From assembly GCA_002327985.1 (NCBI GenBank), contig DCVM01000039.1, positions 37,407-47,898 of the forward strand: 10,492 nucleotides of DNA. Reading direction: 5' to 3'. Positions 1-7,248 of the stretch are shown here, one piece after another; positions within the stretch are counted from its first letter, which is position 1; each line of letters begins with the position of its first letter. This DNA comes from Syntrophaceae bacterium UBA2188. GTDB lineage: Bacteria; Desulfobacterota; BSN033; UBA1163. Under the pieces are notes generated by a model. It saw nothing but the letters and a program-made list of their open reading frames with translations, was not told where the DNA came from and made no database searches. The position numbers and the translations under genes are program-made.

Positions 1-15
1 CATTGATTTTGTTAG

Positions 16-36
16 ATGCTGAATCAAGTTCAGCAT
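16..36. repeat. REP-like intergenic hairpin
   Basis: ATGCTGAA (16-23) and TTCAGCAT (29-36) form a perfect 8-bp stem around a 5-base loop, TCAAG. The segment resembles short dispersed intergenic repeats of the GTCATGCTGAA type found in many deltaproteobacterial and related genomes, as I recall. The flank reads CATGACG, and the same GTCAT-CTG core recurs in the longer inverted repeat at 8312-8358. The hairpin lies about 75 bases upstream of mobB. It has no following T-run in either direction, so it is not a typical terminator. Confidence 0.6.
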
Positions 37-111
37 GACGTATTCCCTCTTTACGGACTTTTTACGAGATCATCATTACTCCAATATTCCAGTTTTCCAA
101 GGGGATAATGA

Positions 112-762
112 ATGATTCCCATCATTTCTATTGTTGGAAAGTCGGATAGTGGAAAGACCACTTTAATTGAAAAGTTGCTTCCGGAGTTAACCCGTAGAGG
201 ATATCGAGTCGCTACGGTTAAGCATGATGTCCATGGATTTGAAGTGGATCGGGAAGGGAAGGATAGCTGGCGACATAAGCAGGCCGGGGCCCATACGGTC
301 ATCATCTCCTCACCTCAAAAGGTTGCTTTAATTCGTGATGTGGAAAAGGATTCAACCTTGGATGAGATTCGGAGAAGATGGGTTCAGGATGTGGACCTTC
401 TCCTTTCGGAAGGATATAAAAAAGATGTCCAGCCAAAAATCGAGATCTTCCGGAAGGAAAAACATAAAGAACTTCTCTGCTCAAAAAAAGATAACCTTGT
501 CGCGATCGTTGCAAATAAAAAGTTTAATGTTGGCGTTCCCTGTTTTCAACTTGACGATATGAAAGGGCTCTCTCACTTTATCGAGAAAGAATTCCTCAAA
601 ACGAAGAAGAAACGGGAAGTATCTTTAAATGTGGATGGAAGACCCATCCCCTTGAGCCCTTTCGTCAGCGATATTTTAACCAAGACCATTAGAGGGATGG
701 TGACCTCTCTAAAGGGATGTGATCCTCATAAGCCGATTGATATCCATCTTAAAGGGGAATAG
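112..762 (+). CDS. mobB: Molybdopterin-guanine dinucleotide biosynthesis protein B with C-terminal extension
   Basis: MobB is a cytoplasmic GTP-binding P-loop protein that assists MobA in attaching GMP to molybdopterin, giving the bis-MGD cofactor of formate dehydrogenases, nitrate reductases and related enzymes. The 216-residue product has the P-loop GKSDSGKTT at residues 9-17, the segment KHDVHGFEVDREGKDS at 37-52 followed by HKQAGA, and DLLLSEGYK at 95-103, all typical of MobB. The family core usually ends near residue 160-170. Here about 48 more residues follow (168-216, with VDGRPIPLSPFV and GMVTSLKGC), an extension I associate with MobB-like proteins of anaerobic Desulfobacterota. The start at 112 is preceded by AAGGGG at 99-104, 7 bases away; an ATG at 108 is out of frame. 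The gene stands alone on its strand and converges on the ABC operon. No mobA or molybdoenzyme gene is in view. Confidence 0.9.
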   Translation: MIPIISIVGKSDSGKTTLIEKLLPELTRRGYRVATVKHDVHGFEVDREGKDSWRHKQAGAHTVIISSPQKVALIRDVEKDSTLDEIRRRWVQDVDLLLSEGYKKDVQPKIEIFRKEKHKELLCSKKDNLVAIVANKKFNVGVPCFQLDDMKGLSHFIEKEFLKTKKKREVSLNVDGRPIPLSPFVSDILTKTIRGMVTSLKGCDPHKPIDIHLKGE

Positions 763-962
763 AAGTGAAAATGATCCCGCTTCAACCCTGCTTAATCTTA
801 AGTAGGCACTTCCCTTATGACGATCATTAGGTCGAAGCAAGCACCGATTTACGAGAAGAAACCCCTCTGGATTCAATTTGGAGCATTCCCTGCCTATCCC
901 CCTTTACACCAAGTCCCTTCCATTCCTTCCATTGACTGCAAATGACTGCAGACAGGGGTTGG
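763..962. other. Convergent intergenic gap between mobB and the ABC operon
   Basis: Nothing resembling a gene is seen. The gap has a 7-bp dyad AATGATC/GATCATT about 50 bases apart near 770-827, and short reiterations (CCTTCCATT, then ACTGCA twice) near 917-950. No rho-independent terminator with a T-run is visible for either flanking gene. Confidence 0.4.
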
Positions 963-1784
963 CTACTTAGGCTCCTTTGAAGTCAGCCCTTTATGCCAAG
1001 CCATGATGGACGACTCCAATAGAACAAAGATTCGATTGACCAGGTATCCTATCACCGCCAAAGAAAATACCCCAGCATACATTTCGGGGATGCGAAATGT
1101 TCGTTCTGCGTCCAGTACAAAAAAACCAATTCCATTATTGCCTGCCAGCATCTCAGCGATCACAGTCACAATCAAGGAAATAGCAATACTCACCCTCATC
1201 CCCGTGACAATGTGGGGAGAGGCAGCTTGAAGAATGATCTTTTTGAACAGCTCCCATGAGGTGGCGCCAAACACTCTAGCTGTTTCCATGAGAGTCCGAT
1301 CCACCCCATGGACTCCGTCTATGACATTCACCAAAATAGGCCAAAAACTCGCCCATGCAACGATAAAGATTTTCATTTCGTTCCCCACCCCTAAAAGGAG
1401 AATGACAATAGGAATCACAGCCGAGACCGGAGTGGGTCTGCACAATTCAATCAGGGGTTCTGTAAGGTTAAAAACGGCCCGGTTGTATCCGATCATTAAC
1501 CCACAGGGAACCCCTATGATGACACTGATACAATATCCGGCAGACATTCTGAAAAGAGTGATTGTGTAATGTGCTGGAAGTTCACCTGAAACAGTAACGT
1601 TATAAAGGGCTTGTGCAATGTCAGTCACTTTAGGGATATACACAGGATGGAACAGTTTGAACGTCGATCCGAATTCCCAGAAGGTCAGGAGTGCGATGAC
1701 AGTTAGACTTCCTCCCCACCGAGTCCTAAAAAGAATATATGAGATTTTACCCAAGATATTTTGATGGGGGCTCTTTGCCATCAT
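963..1784 (-). CDS. ABC transporter permease, NitT/TauT (SsuC-like) family
   Basis: This is the inner-membrane permease of a NitT/TauT-type importer, a family that moves nitrate, sulfonates, thiamine precursors or aromatic acids. It has hydrophobic spans throughout and the cytoplasmic coupling loop that contacts the ATPase, METARVFGATSWELFKKIIL (the EAA motif). The usual ILP at the end of that loop is ILQ here. The frame is open to 1835, but the start is set at 1784 because GGGGGA lies 6 bases upstream and the longer N-terminus is only a Lys/Gly-rich run; ATG at 1781 is an alternative. This gives 273 residues, normal for the family. It is the last gene of the operon and its start overlaps the ATPase end by 38 bases, which suggests translational coupling. 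The substrate cannot be read from the sequence. Confidence 0.88.
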   Translation of the reverse strand: MMAKSPHQNILGKISYILFRTRWGGSLTVIALLTFWEFGSTFKLFHPVYIPKVTDIAQALYNVTVSGELPAHYTITLFRMSAGYCISVIIGVPCGLMIGYNRAVFNLTEPLIELCRPTPVSAVIPIVILLLGVGNEMKIFIVAWASFWPILVNVIDGVHGVDRTLMETARVFGATSWELFKKIILQAASPHIVTGMRVSIAISLIVTVIAEMLAGNNGIGFFVLDAERTFRIPEMYAGVFSLAVIGYLVNRIFVLLESSIMAWHKGLTSKEPK

Positions 1785-2580
1785 TTTCTTTCCCCCAGTC
1801 CTTTTCTTTTTGTGTGATGATCCTGTGAATTTCATTTCGGATTTCTAAGAACCGTGGATCGCTTCGTGTTTCGATTTGATTCCTTGGTCTTGGCAGATCA
1901 TTCTGAAACTCCTTTACAATCCTCGATGGAGATTTTGCAAGGACGATCACTCGATCAGATAAATACACCCCCTCCTCGATGTCATGAGTAACAAATATAA
2001 TGGTTTGGTGAAACCGCTCCCAAATTCGGAGCAGAAAGTCTTCTAATTCTGCTCTCGTCTGAGCATCTAAAGAACCAAATGGTTCATCCATGAGCATCAG
2101 TGTTGGTTCGCATGCAAGAGCCCTTGCTATGGCGACCCGCTGCTGCATCCCTCCAGATAACTGCCAGGGGTAATGGTTTTTGAACTTCAAAAGGCCAACT
2201 GCCTCTAAATACTTCTCCGCTTGCTTTTTGTAGTCTTGACCAATCAACCAACGCCGCTGTCGTTTGAGCTCTAAACCGAAACACACATTTTTTATAACTT
2301 TTCGCCAAGGCAATAGAGAGCGACTATAATCTTGAAATAGAAGAATAAGACCTGGAGGGGGAGTATCGACCTTGCTTCCTTTAAGGATGATTTCCCCAGA
2401 AGTAGGCGGCATGAGGCCAGATATCATCATTAAAAGAGTTGTTTTGCCACAACCCGAGGGGCCGATGACAGAAATGAATTCACGCTCTTTAACTTCAAAA
2501 CCTATTTTTTCAATCGCAAAGGTATGTTGATTCGGTGAAATAAACTCCTTGGAGATATTCTTTACAGAGAGAAGATTCAT
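1747..2580 (-). CDS. ABC transporter ATP-binding protein, NitT/TauT (SsuB/TauB-like) family
   Basis: This is the cytoplasmic ATPase that drives the importer encoded by its neighbours. In the 277-residue product the motifs are complete: Walker A GPSGCGKTT at 40-48, Q-loop glutamine at about 83 (LLFQDYSRSLLPW), signature LSGGMQQR at 141-148, Walker B LMLMDEP with D165 and E166, D-loop GSLD, and H-loop THD with H199. LLPWRKVIKNV and LMDEPFGSLDAQTR are typical of the nitrate/sulfonate/taurine subfamily. The reading frame is open from 2667, but ATG at 2580 is chosen. It is preceded by AAGGG four bases upstream, and the family's N-terminus (LLSVKNISKEF) follows at once. A 107-base gap separates it from the binding-protein gene upstream, and it overlaps the permease gene downstream. 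Confidence 0.93.
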   Translation of the reverse strand: MNLLSVKNISKEFISPNQHTFAIEKIGFEVKEREFISVIGPSGCGKTTLLMMISGLMPPTSGEIILKGSKVDTPPPGLILLFQDYSRSLLPWRKVIKNVCFGLELKRQRRWLIGQDYKKQAEKYLEAVGLLKFKNHYPWQLSGGMQQRVAIARALACEPTLMLMDEPFGSLDAQTRAELEDFLLRIWERFHQTIIFVTHDIEEGVYLSDRVIVLAKSPSRIVKEFQNDLPRPRNQIETRSDPRFLEIRNEIHRIITQKEKDWGKENDGKEPPSKYLG

Positions 2581-2687
2581 CTTTGCCCTTGATGAAGTTC
2601 CTTTAACATAAGTAGAGTGAGCTAAGGCGAATGATCGACATGCTGTATCATCAAGAGATTGCCCCACCCCCTCTCAATCTTTTCGTG

Positions 2688-3662
2688 TTACCTCGCTGCT
2701 TTATCGATCAGACTGTCAAGGTCCGGGCTTTTTCTGAGAAGGCCATGTTTCTGGCATAGCTTTATTAGAAAATGCATTCCCTCTAAATCCACTTTAGGTG
2801 TCCATTGGGGCCAGGTAATGTTTTTTACTATTTCCGGAGAAATTTTAGTATATTTAATGAGAAGTTTGTCTCGCTCCTCTGGATGGGTATTCAAAAAGGT
2901 CTGTCCTTTTACGGTTGCTGAGACAAACCCCTGAACCTGATTAGGATTTTTTGAAATCCAGTCTTCCTTGGCCACAAAGGAAGCGATGATCAGCCCAGGG
3001 CGCAAATCATAAAGGGTATTCACTAAGAGCGTCGCCCCCTGGGATCGCAAGATGGCCTTTTGTGGCTCTCCCGCCTCCACTGCATCAACTTTTTCCCCCA
3101 TCAGTGCGGGAATCATTTTTGGAAAGTCTGTTTCCACCCAAATCACCTTTTTGGGATCAGCATTGTTCTTTTCCAACCATTCCCATACAGCTATCCAGTC
3201 AATGTTTTTAATTGCATTAACTGCGATCTTCTTCCCTTCCAGGTCTTTCGGGCCTCTTATCCCCGAATTTTGCAACACAAGAAGCCCTGGTGTTGAGGTG
3301 GCGTAGCCTCTTGGCTCTCCAGCTTTTTTTGTGTAACCTTCGTTATGGTTGTTGCAAATTATTTTTATATCTAATCCTGCTGATTGAGCCAGCATGATGG
3401 AGATTACGTTGCTAAAGCCAATCTGAATGGAACCACCGAAGAGAGCAGGTAGGATCGTTGCCCCCCCCTTCATTTCGATCGTTTCTACATCCAATCCAAC
3501 CTCTTGATACCAACCCTTTTCCTGGGCTAACCATACAGGTAAAAGATTCATGGAGGATATGATCCCAAGCTTAATTTTTTTGGCTTCTGCAACCACAATA
3601 TCTGTTTTGGCAAATAAACATATTAGAAGCCCTAACACGGTGAAGAAAGATTTAGACCTCAT
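2688..3662 (-). CDS. ABC transporter substrate-binding protein, SsuA/THI5-like (NMT1) family
   Basis: This periplasmic binding protein captures the ligand for the adjacent permease and ATPase. The 324-residue product starts with a Sec signal peptide: a basic start, a hydrophobic core at about 6-18, and a likely cut after VVAEA near residue 27. C15 lacks a lipobox context, so the protein is probably soluble. The mature part opens with KIKLGIISSMNLLPVWLAQEKGWYQEVGLDVE, written here only to show the family pattern of an N-terminal beta strand followed by AxxKGWY. GPKDLEGKKIAVN and NPNQVQGF are also typical. The start at 3662 has a strong GGAGGA five bases upstream. It is the first gene of the operon. 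No TPP riboswitch or other recognisable leader is seen in the 198 bases upstream, so a thiamine-precursor role has no support beyond family membership. The ligand is unknown. Confidence 0.9.
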   Translation of the reverse strand: MRSKSFFTVLGLLICLFAKTDIVVAEAKKIKLGIISSMNLLPVWLAQEKGWYQEVGLDVETIEMKGGATILPALFGGSIQIGFSNVISIMLAQSAGLDIKIICNNHNEGYTKKAGEPRGYATSTPGLLVLQNSGIRGPKDLEGKKIAVNAIKNIDWIAVWEWLEKNNADPKKVIWVETDFPKMIPALMGEKVDAVEAGEPQKAILRSQGATLLVNTLYDLRPGLIIASFVAKEDWISKNPNQVQGFVSATVKGQTFLNTHPEERDKLLIKYTKISPEIVKNITWPQWTPKVDLEGMHFLIKLCQKHGLLRKSPDLDSLIDKAAR

Positions 3663-3755
3663 CGGCGTCCTCCGTAGAAAGAATCTATGCCATGGTTTCT
3701 CTCCGGCAATAAGAAAAAAGTGGTATTGAATATGATCATACAGTTGAACATATCC

Positions 3756-3779
3756 CTTTTTGTGGGCGAAAACAAAAAG
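3756..3779. other. Small hairpin between ligase and ABC operon
   Basis: CTTTTTGT (3756-3763) and ACAAAAAG (3772-3779) form a perfect 8-bp A/T-rich stem around an 8-base loop. It lies in the 198-base gap between the PaaK-like gene and the ABC operon, which are read in the same direction. No T-run follows on the minus strand, so it is at best a weak terminator. I could not assign a function. Confidence 0.3.
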
Positions 3780-3860
3780 TGCTTAGAACTTCCTTTTCCA
3801 ATGAGGGCAGGGTATTTACAGTTGTGTGATATGTCGACTTCCCTTCAGCCAAACCCATAT

Positions 3861-5516
3861 TTAGTGATCGGTGACTTTGTCAGCGGTAGGGGATTTGGAG
3901 AGTTGCGATAGGTGCAAAGGCATGAGCTTGCCCCTTGAGGTCCAGACAGGTTCCATCCGTTTAATTTGGAGAGTCCTGGCTTGACTCCAGAGAGCCCGAG
4001 CACCCACAGAGAGAGTGCTTTCCCCTATTGCCTCCAGAACAGTTTCGATCACTTTCTTCTCATTGACGGTTCCCACCCGCGGGCTCACCAATAGACTCAC
4101 TTTAGTGAAACCCTTTTCATCTTCTTCTTCCAACAACTGATAGTCGAACGGACTACCTCCGAAGCGAGCCGGGAGCACTTCCTCTAAAATGCGGATCATC
4201 TCACTGCCAACTAACGTCACCCCTTCACCGGTTATTTTACGAAAACTGCGAATGTGACGCAGGTGCTCTGTGTAGCCATAAGTTTCCAGAGGGCACCCAC
4301 AAGATCGTTTTTCTATGAGGCCATAATCATCGCTCTCCACATTCAATAATAGCTTGGGTGCTGTGGGCAGCAAAGTCGTATAGTAGAAAGCGTCCACGGG
4401 AGTCTTCAAGCCGTTTAGATGACGCGGATATTGGATAAGGGCAATAGCATCCTTGAAGATATGTATATCATTTGGGTCTACCGGTTTGGCACAACCCCAG
4501 CCCACCACGCCTGCTTCTGTAAACCAATAATTAGGAACCCACCTTGCGCCGGTACGGGTAATCTCAGTCACCTTTGCCGGTGTGGGAGGTTCGCCCCCTC
4601 CCATCAAGGTAACCCCTGTTAAGTCTAATCCTTCCTCCTGAGCGGCAATACAAACGCGCATTGCCATGCTAACGTTGGCACGGATCAAACACTGTCCATG
4701 TGTTTTCAGGATATCAGCCGCCCAGTGTGTCACAACAGCTGCATGATCTAAACTGACATATTCGGGGAAAGGAATATGTAAATTCATCAACCTACCCATT
4801 AGGATGATGTAATAAGTTCCGAGATTTCCCAGGTGATCTACAAGAGATGCCTTGAGATCTCGGGTCACAACCGGCGAAAACCACTTCCGGGGAACATTGC
4901 CAAAGAGAGAACCGCGCAGTATATTTTCCACACCAGTGCTGTCAGGGAGGATGCCATACCAGATGGCTATCGGTAGATCGAGAACGGAATGGGCATCATA
5001 AGCTAATAGGATAGGATAGTTTTGAGCAATCGTGTGATCCAAGCTTATGGGAATCCGTACCGCCATCCCTGTTGTCCCACCACTCGTTGCTTCGTAATAG
5101 GACCGCAAATATGGATTGTCGAAGTCTCGGACTTGTATAGGGATAATCTTCCCATTTCGAATCATCGGCTCACGTCCCTTGAACTCCTCAAAGGTCACAT
5201 AGACTCCGGCCTCTCGCAATGCCAGCAAAGTACTTTCAAGTCCTCTGGTCCGAACCAAGTCCTGGATATCACTCATCTCACAAGCAGCCTGCTTGAGCAA
5301 AGGTAGGTAAGGGCTCTTTCGATACCCAAAGATACCGCGTTCGACCAGACGCAAAAAGTTGTCCTCCCGATTTATCAGGCGCTGTGCGACTACTGCTCTT
5401 GCCTGTTCAATCGAGATCCTATGACGGAAAAAACTCCTCAATCCCCAAGCGAAATGAGCATACCTTTTAATTTTGCTTGGGATGTAGAATCCTGCAAAGA
5501 GACTTTTATAAAGCAT
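3861..5516 (-). CDS. PaaK-like adenylate-forming enzyme (ANL superfamily)
   Basis: This is a probable ATP-dependent acyl- or aryl-adenylating enzyme related to phenylacetate-CoA ligase and coenzyme F390 synthetase. In the 551-residue product the phosphate-binding loop is SGGTTG at 145-150. GGGEPP at 307-312 fits the PaaK-like substrate/adenylate motif, and YWFTEAG at 330-336 corresponds to the conserved TE motif. DDYG at 396-399 precedes a CGCP pair (C406, C408), and a C-terminal subdomain follows, ending in a Gly-Lys segment (RGK, 528-530). PaaK proteins are usually about 430 residues. The extra length here is mainly an N-terminal segment of more than 100 residues before the P-loop. Start ATG 5516 has only a weak GGT-type ribosome site, so the first residues are uncertain. 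It is on the same strand as the ABC operon, 198 bases upstream, and could activate what that system imports; this is inference. A role in capsule or polymer synthesis, as for CapK-like relatives, is an alternative. Confidence 0.75.
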   Translation of the reverse strand: MLYKSLFAGFYIPSKIKRYAHFAWGLRSFFRHRISIEQARAVVAQRLINREDNFLRLVERGIFGYRKSPYLPLLKQAACEMSDIQDLVRTRGLESTLLALREAGVYVTFEEFKGREPMIRNGKIIPIQVRDFDNPYLRSYYEATSGGTTGMAVRIPISLDHTIAQNYPILLAYDAHSVLDLPIAIWYGILPDSTGVENILRGSLFGNVPRKWFSPVVTRDLKASLVDHLGNLGTYYIILMGRLMNLHIPFPEYVSLDHAAVVTHWAADILKTHGQCLIRANVSMAMRVCIAAQEEGLDLTGVTLMGGGEPPTPAKVTEITRTGARWVPNYWFTEAGVVGWGCAKPVDPNDIHIFKDAIALIQYPRHLNGLKTPVDAFYYTTLLPTAPKLLLNVESDDYGLIEKRSCGCPLETYGYTEHLRHIRSFRKITGEGVTLVGSEMIRILEEVLPARFGGSPFDYQLLEEEDEKGFTKVSLLVSPRVGTVNEKKVIETVLEAIGESTLSVGARALWSQARTLQIKRMEPVWTSRGKLMPLHLSQLSKSPTADKVTDH

Positions 5517-5841
5517 ATCTGGTGACCATTAGATCAGTCACAATATTTCACTATTGACACACTGCATCAACATCGAAAAAACGATAATCCCCTTCTATAC
5601 TAAACGGTCAACATAAGTCTGTCTTCAGACAATTTAAATATTTTGTGAAACCTGTTGAATCATGATGATGAAAAGCCACATTTGGGAAAGCCGGCTACAA
5701 GACCTCTCAGGTCTTAGACATTTATATGTTCTATGAAGAGGGAAATTTTCCCTCGACTGGTTGATTCGGTTACTTTTACGAAATAATTTATTGATAAGAT
5801 TTTAATTTCGGATTGGGAGAATATACAAAAAGGGAAATAGT
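5517..5841. other. Intergenic region between ligase and RelBE pair
   Basis: This divergent gap holds no gene I can support. It contains a perfect 7-bp hairpin, AAGACCT-CTC-AGGTCTT (5699-5715), and an A/T-centred hairpin, GAGGG-AAATTTT-CCCTC (5738-5754). Neither is followed by a convincing T-run. A possible plus-strand promoter for the downstream toxin-antitoxin pair is TTGATT with TAATTT 17 bases later (about 5761-5789). It is weak and was not used for any call. Confidence 0.4.
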
Positions 5842-5922
5842 ATGTCAAGCAATATTGACCCCGATCTCCCCGAATTGACAGGATGTATCAGAAGTGTTAC
5901 ATTGGCACTGGAGGTAAGAACT

Positions 5923-6147
5923 ATGCCTGTAAAAAATCCTCGAATTAATGTTGTCTTGGAGAAGCCCCTTTACCATACCATTGAGCAGCTGGCAAACAGA
6001 GATGGTGTTTCGCTCTCGCTAAAGGTACGAGACCTGGTGAAAGAGGCGCTGGAGATTGAGGAAGATATTGCGCTTTCCGTTTTCGCAGAAAAAAGAGAAC
6101 GAACATTCACCAAAACAAAGGCTTTGAAACATCAAGAGGTATGGTAA
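5923..6147 (+). CDS. RelB-like antitoxin (ribbon-helix-helix type)
   Basis: This is the probable antitoxin of the RelE-like toxin that follows. Such proteins bind and block the toxin through the C-terminal part and repress their own promoter through an N-terminal ribbon-helix-helix. The 74-residue product begins MPVKNPRINVVLEKPLYHTIEQLA, matching a beta strand plus helix, followed by VSLSLKVRDLVKEALE and a charged helical tail. The start at 5923 is chosen because GGAGGT (5910-5915) is ideally placed 7 bases upstream and the N-terminus then fits the family. The frame extends to an ATG at 5842 that also has an AAGGGA six bases upstream; that form would carry 27 extra residues not typical of the family. 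Its end overlaps the toxin start by 7 bases (ATGGTAA), typical of coupled antitoxin-toxin pairs. Confidence 0.78.
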   Translation: MPVKNPRINVVLEKPLYHTIEQLANRDGVSLSLKVRDLVKEALEIEEDIALSVFAEKRERTFTKTKALKHQEVW

Positions 6148-6425
6148 CGGTGTCATTCCAACTCAGATACCATCCTGATGTTAAATCCGTGGATATCCCC
6201 CTTCTGGACGCAAAGCTCCAAGTCCGTATCAAGAAAGCCATTGAAAGCCGCTTAATGACAGCACCCCATCTCTATGGCGAGCCCTTACGAAAAACGCTCC
6301 GTGGTTATTGGAAGTTAAGGGTTGGAGATTACCGGGTGGTCTTCAAAATTGTGGATGGAGAGGTTTGGGTTCTCGGCATCATTCACAGAAAAAGGGTTTA
6401 TAAGGAAATAGAAAAGAGACGTTGA
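6141..6425 (+). CDS. RelE/ParE-family toxin
   Basis: This is a small basic toxin of the RelE/ParE fold; RelE members cleave mRNA in the ribosome, whereas ParE members poison gyrase. The 94-residue product shows the family pattern: RYHPDVKSVDIPLLD at 9-23, a long amphipathic helix, then PLRKTLRGYWKLRVGDYRVVF at about 48-68, which is the diagnostic Y-W-K-x-R-x-G-x-Y-R-x-x-F block. VLGIIHRKRVYKEI closes it, with basic residues and Y87 in the place of RelE catalytic residues. This favours RelE over ParE. AAGAGGT sits directly upstream of the ATG, inside the antitoxin gene, so translation is coupled. The gene converges on the Fic/Doc toxin gene with only 37 bases between them and no obvious terminator. 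It appears intact. Confidence 0.85.
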   Translation: MVTVSFQLRYHPDVKSVDIPLLDAKLQVRIKKAIESRLMTAPHLYGEPLRKTLRGYWKLRVGDYRVVFKIVDGEVWVLGIIHRKRVYKEIEKRR

Positions 6426-6462
6426 TGCAAATAAAAAAGCCTTAAGATAGTCACCGAGAGGT

Positions 6463-6906
6463 CTATTTGGCCTTGATAGCCATATTATATTCTGCATCGG
6501 CAAGATAATCTCGAATGAACTTCTGGATAGCCGCGATAACCTGGTCTTTGAGCGGCGCCGGGCTCTGTGCAGCCCTACCGGTGAAATTGTATAATTCTTG
6601 GGTGTCAGCCTTCAGCCATTTGTTGTTGATGTATAGAAATGTGAGCAGGATCGTTATGGCAATTCTATTATTCCTATTCTGAAAAGGATGGTTTTTAATC
6701 AAAAGATAAAAGAGGATACTTGCCTTGGCGACCAGCGTTGTATATAAAGCCTTGCCTGAAAATCTCTGAAACGGGGTTAACACGCAGCCTTCAAGGATAT
6801 TCGGAAACCGGGTGGAAAAATCCGGTATCAGCTCATCGAAGGATTGATGCTCCTTCGCCAGCCGGAAAGCAAGGTATTCTACATCGGCAATCGTTATGAT
6901 CTTCAC
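6463..6906 (-). CDS. Fic/Doc-family (death-on-curing) toxin
   Basis: Fic/Doc proteins transfer AMP or phosphate to target proteins; phage P1 Doc phosphorylates EF-Tu. The 147-residue product is of Doc size, all-helical in pattern, and carries HPFQNRNNR at 73-81 in place of the consensus HPFx[D/E]GNxR. The catalytic His73, Phe75, Asn79 and Arg81 are kept. The acidic position is Asn77, which I recall in other death-on-curing members, and the usual Gly/Ala is Arg78, which is odd because it lies in the anion-binding turn. The start is GTG at 6906, sharing one base with the antitoxin stop (TAGTG), so the pair is translationally coupled. Its 3' end has a decayed relative at 9371-9487. Family assignment is firm; activity is uncertain because of Arg78. 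Confidence 0.85.
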   Translation of the reverse strand: MKIITIADVEYLAFRLAKEHQSFDELIPDFSTRFPNILEGCVLTPFQRFSGKALYTTLVAKASILFYLLIKNHPFQNRNNRIAITILLTFLYINNKWLKADTQELYNFTGRAAQSPAPLKDQVIAAIQKFIRDYLADAEYNMAIKAK

Positions 6907-7163
6907 TATTCCCTACCCAATTTTTTCAGGACCTCTCCATATTCCTGCACGGTTTTGCGGACAGCGGTATCGATCAGGTCCTTACCGCTTTTTGTAACCT
7001 CCTTACCGAGGATCTGCGCAATCGTTTGGTCTGTAATAAAGTAGGTCTTCCCTATCTTTGAAGCAGGGATCTGCCCCTTCTTGACCCGGTTGAATATTGC
7101 AATACGGCTGACTCCTAGAAGTTTTGCCAACTCAGGAATAGTGAGGTATCTTTCGTTGGTCAT
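6906..7163 (-). CDS. HTH antitoxin of the Fic/Doc pair (excisionase-like DNA-binding)
   Basis: This 85-residue protein has an excisionase/MerR-like helix-turn-helix at about 5-50 (YLTIPELAKLLGVSRIAIFNRVK, then IPASKIGKTYFIT, where the wing is expected). A short helical tail follows (about 60-85, TAVRKTVQEYGEVLKKLG). That tail presumably contacts and neutralises the toxin encoded next. The layout, a DNA-binding domain followed by a toxin-binding tail and then a coupled Doc gene, is a known arrangement for Doc-type toxin-antitoxin pairs. ATG 7163 has only a weak GGGTG upstream, but the HTH fits the chosen start. Two matching palindromes at 7204-7219 and 7233-7248 lie 41-85 bases upstream, strongly suggesting autoregulation. 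It ends in TAG, overlapping the toxin's GTG by one base. Confidence 0.82.
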   Translation of the reverse strand: MTNERYLTIPELAKLLGVSRIAIFNRVKKGQIPASKIGKTYFITDQTIAQILGKEVTKSGKDLIDTAVRKTVQEYGEVLKKLGRE

Positions 7164-7203
7164 ATTTTACACCCGCAATGCCAATTTTCAATTACGCATA
7201 ATG

Positions 7204-7248
7204 ATTAACATACGTTAATATTTTAGGGAATCATTAACATGAGTTAAT
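7204..7248 (-). promoter_or_regulatory. Twin palindromic operators upstream of the HTH/Doc pair
   Basis: Two copies of the same dyad, ATTAAC-N4-GTTAAT, occur at 7204-7219 (N4 = ATAC) and 7233-7248 (N4 = ATGA). Both have perfect 6-bp arms. Their centres are 29 bases apart, close to three helical turns, so two dimers could sit on nearly the same face. On the minus strand a possible promoter (TTAACT, 16 bases, TAAAAT) would have its -35 inside the upstream copy. The likely ligand is the HTH antitoxin encoded just downstream. Confidence 0.7.

Noticed and set aside
3663..3860. TPP or other riboswitch ahead of the THI5-like binding protein gene
   Set aside because: The conserved CTGAGA and ACCTGA elements in the right order were not found on the minus strand; only a small A/T hairpin is present.
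5738..5754. Rho-independent terminator
   Set aside because: The stem is only 5 bp around an A/T centre and no T-run follows in either direction.
6906..7163. Fic-inhibitory helix motif ([S/T]xxxE[G/N]) in the antitoxin tail
   Set aside because: TVQEYGE does not fit the spacing of the motif, so an inhibitory-helix mechanism is not supported.
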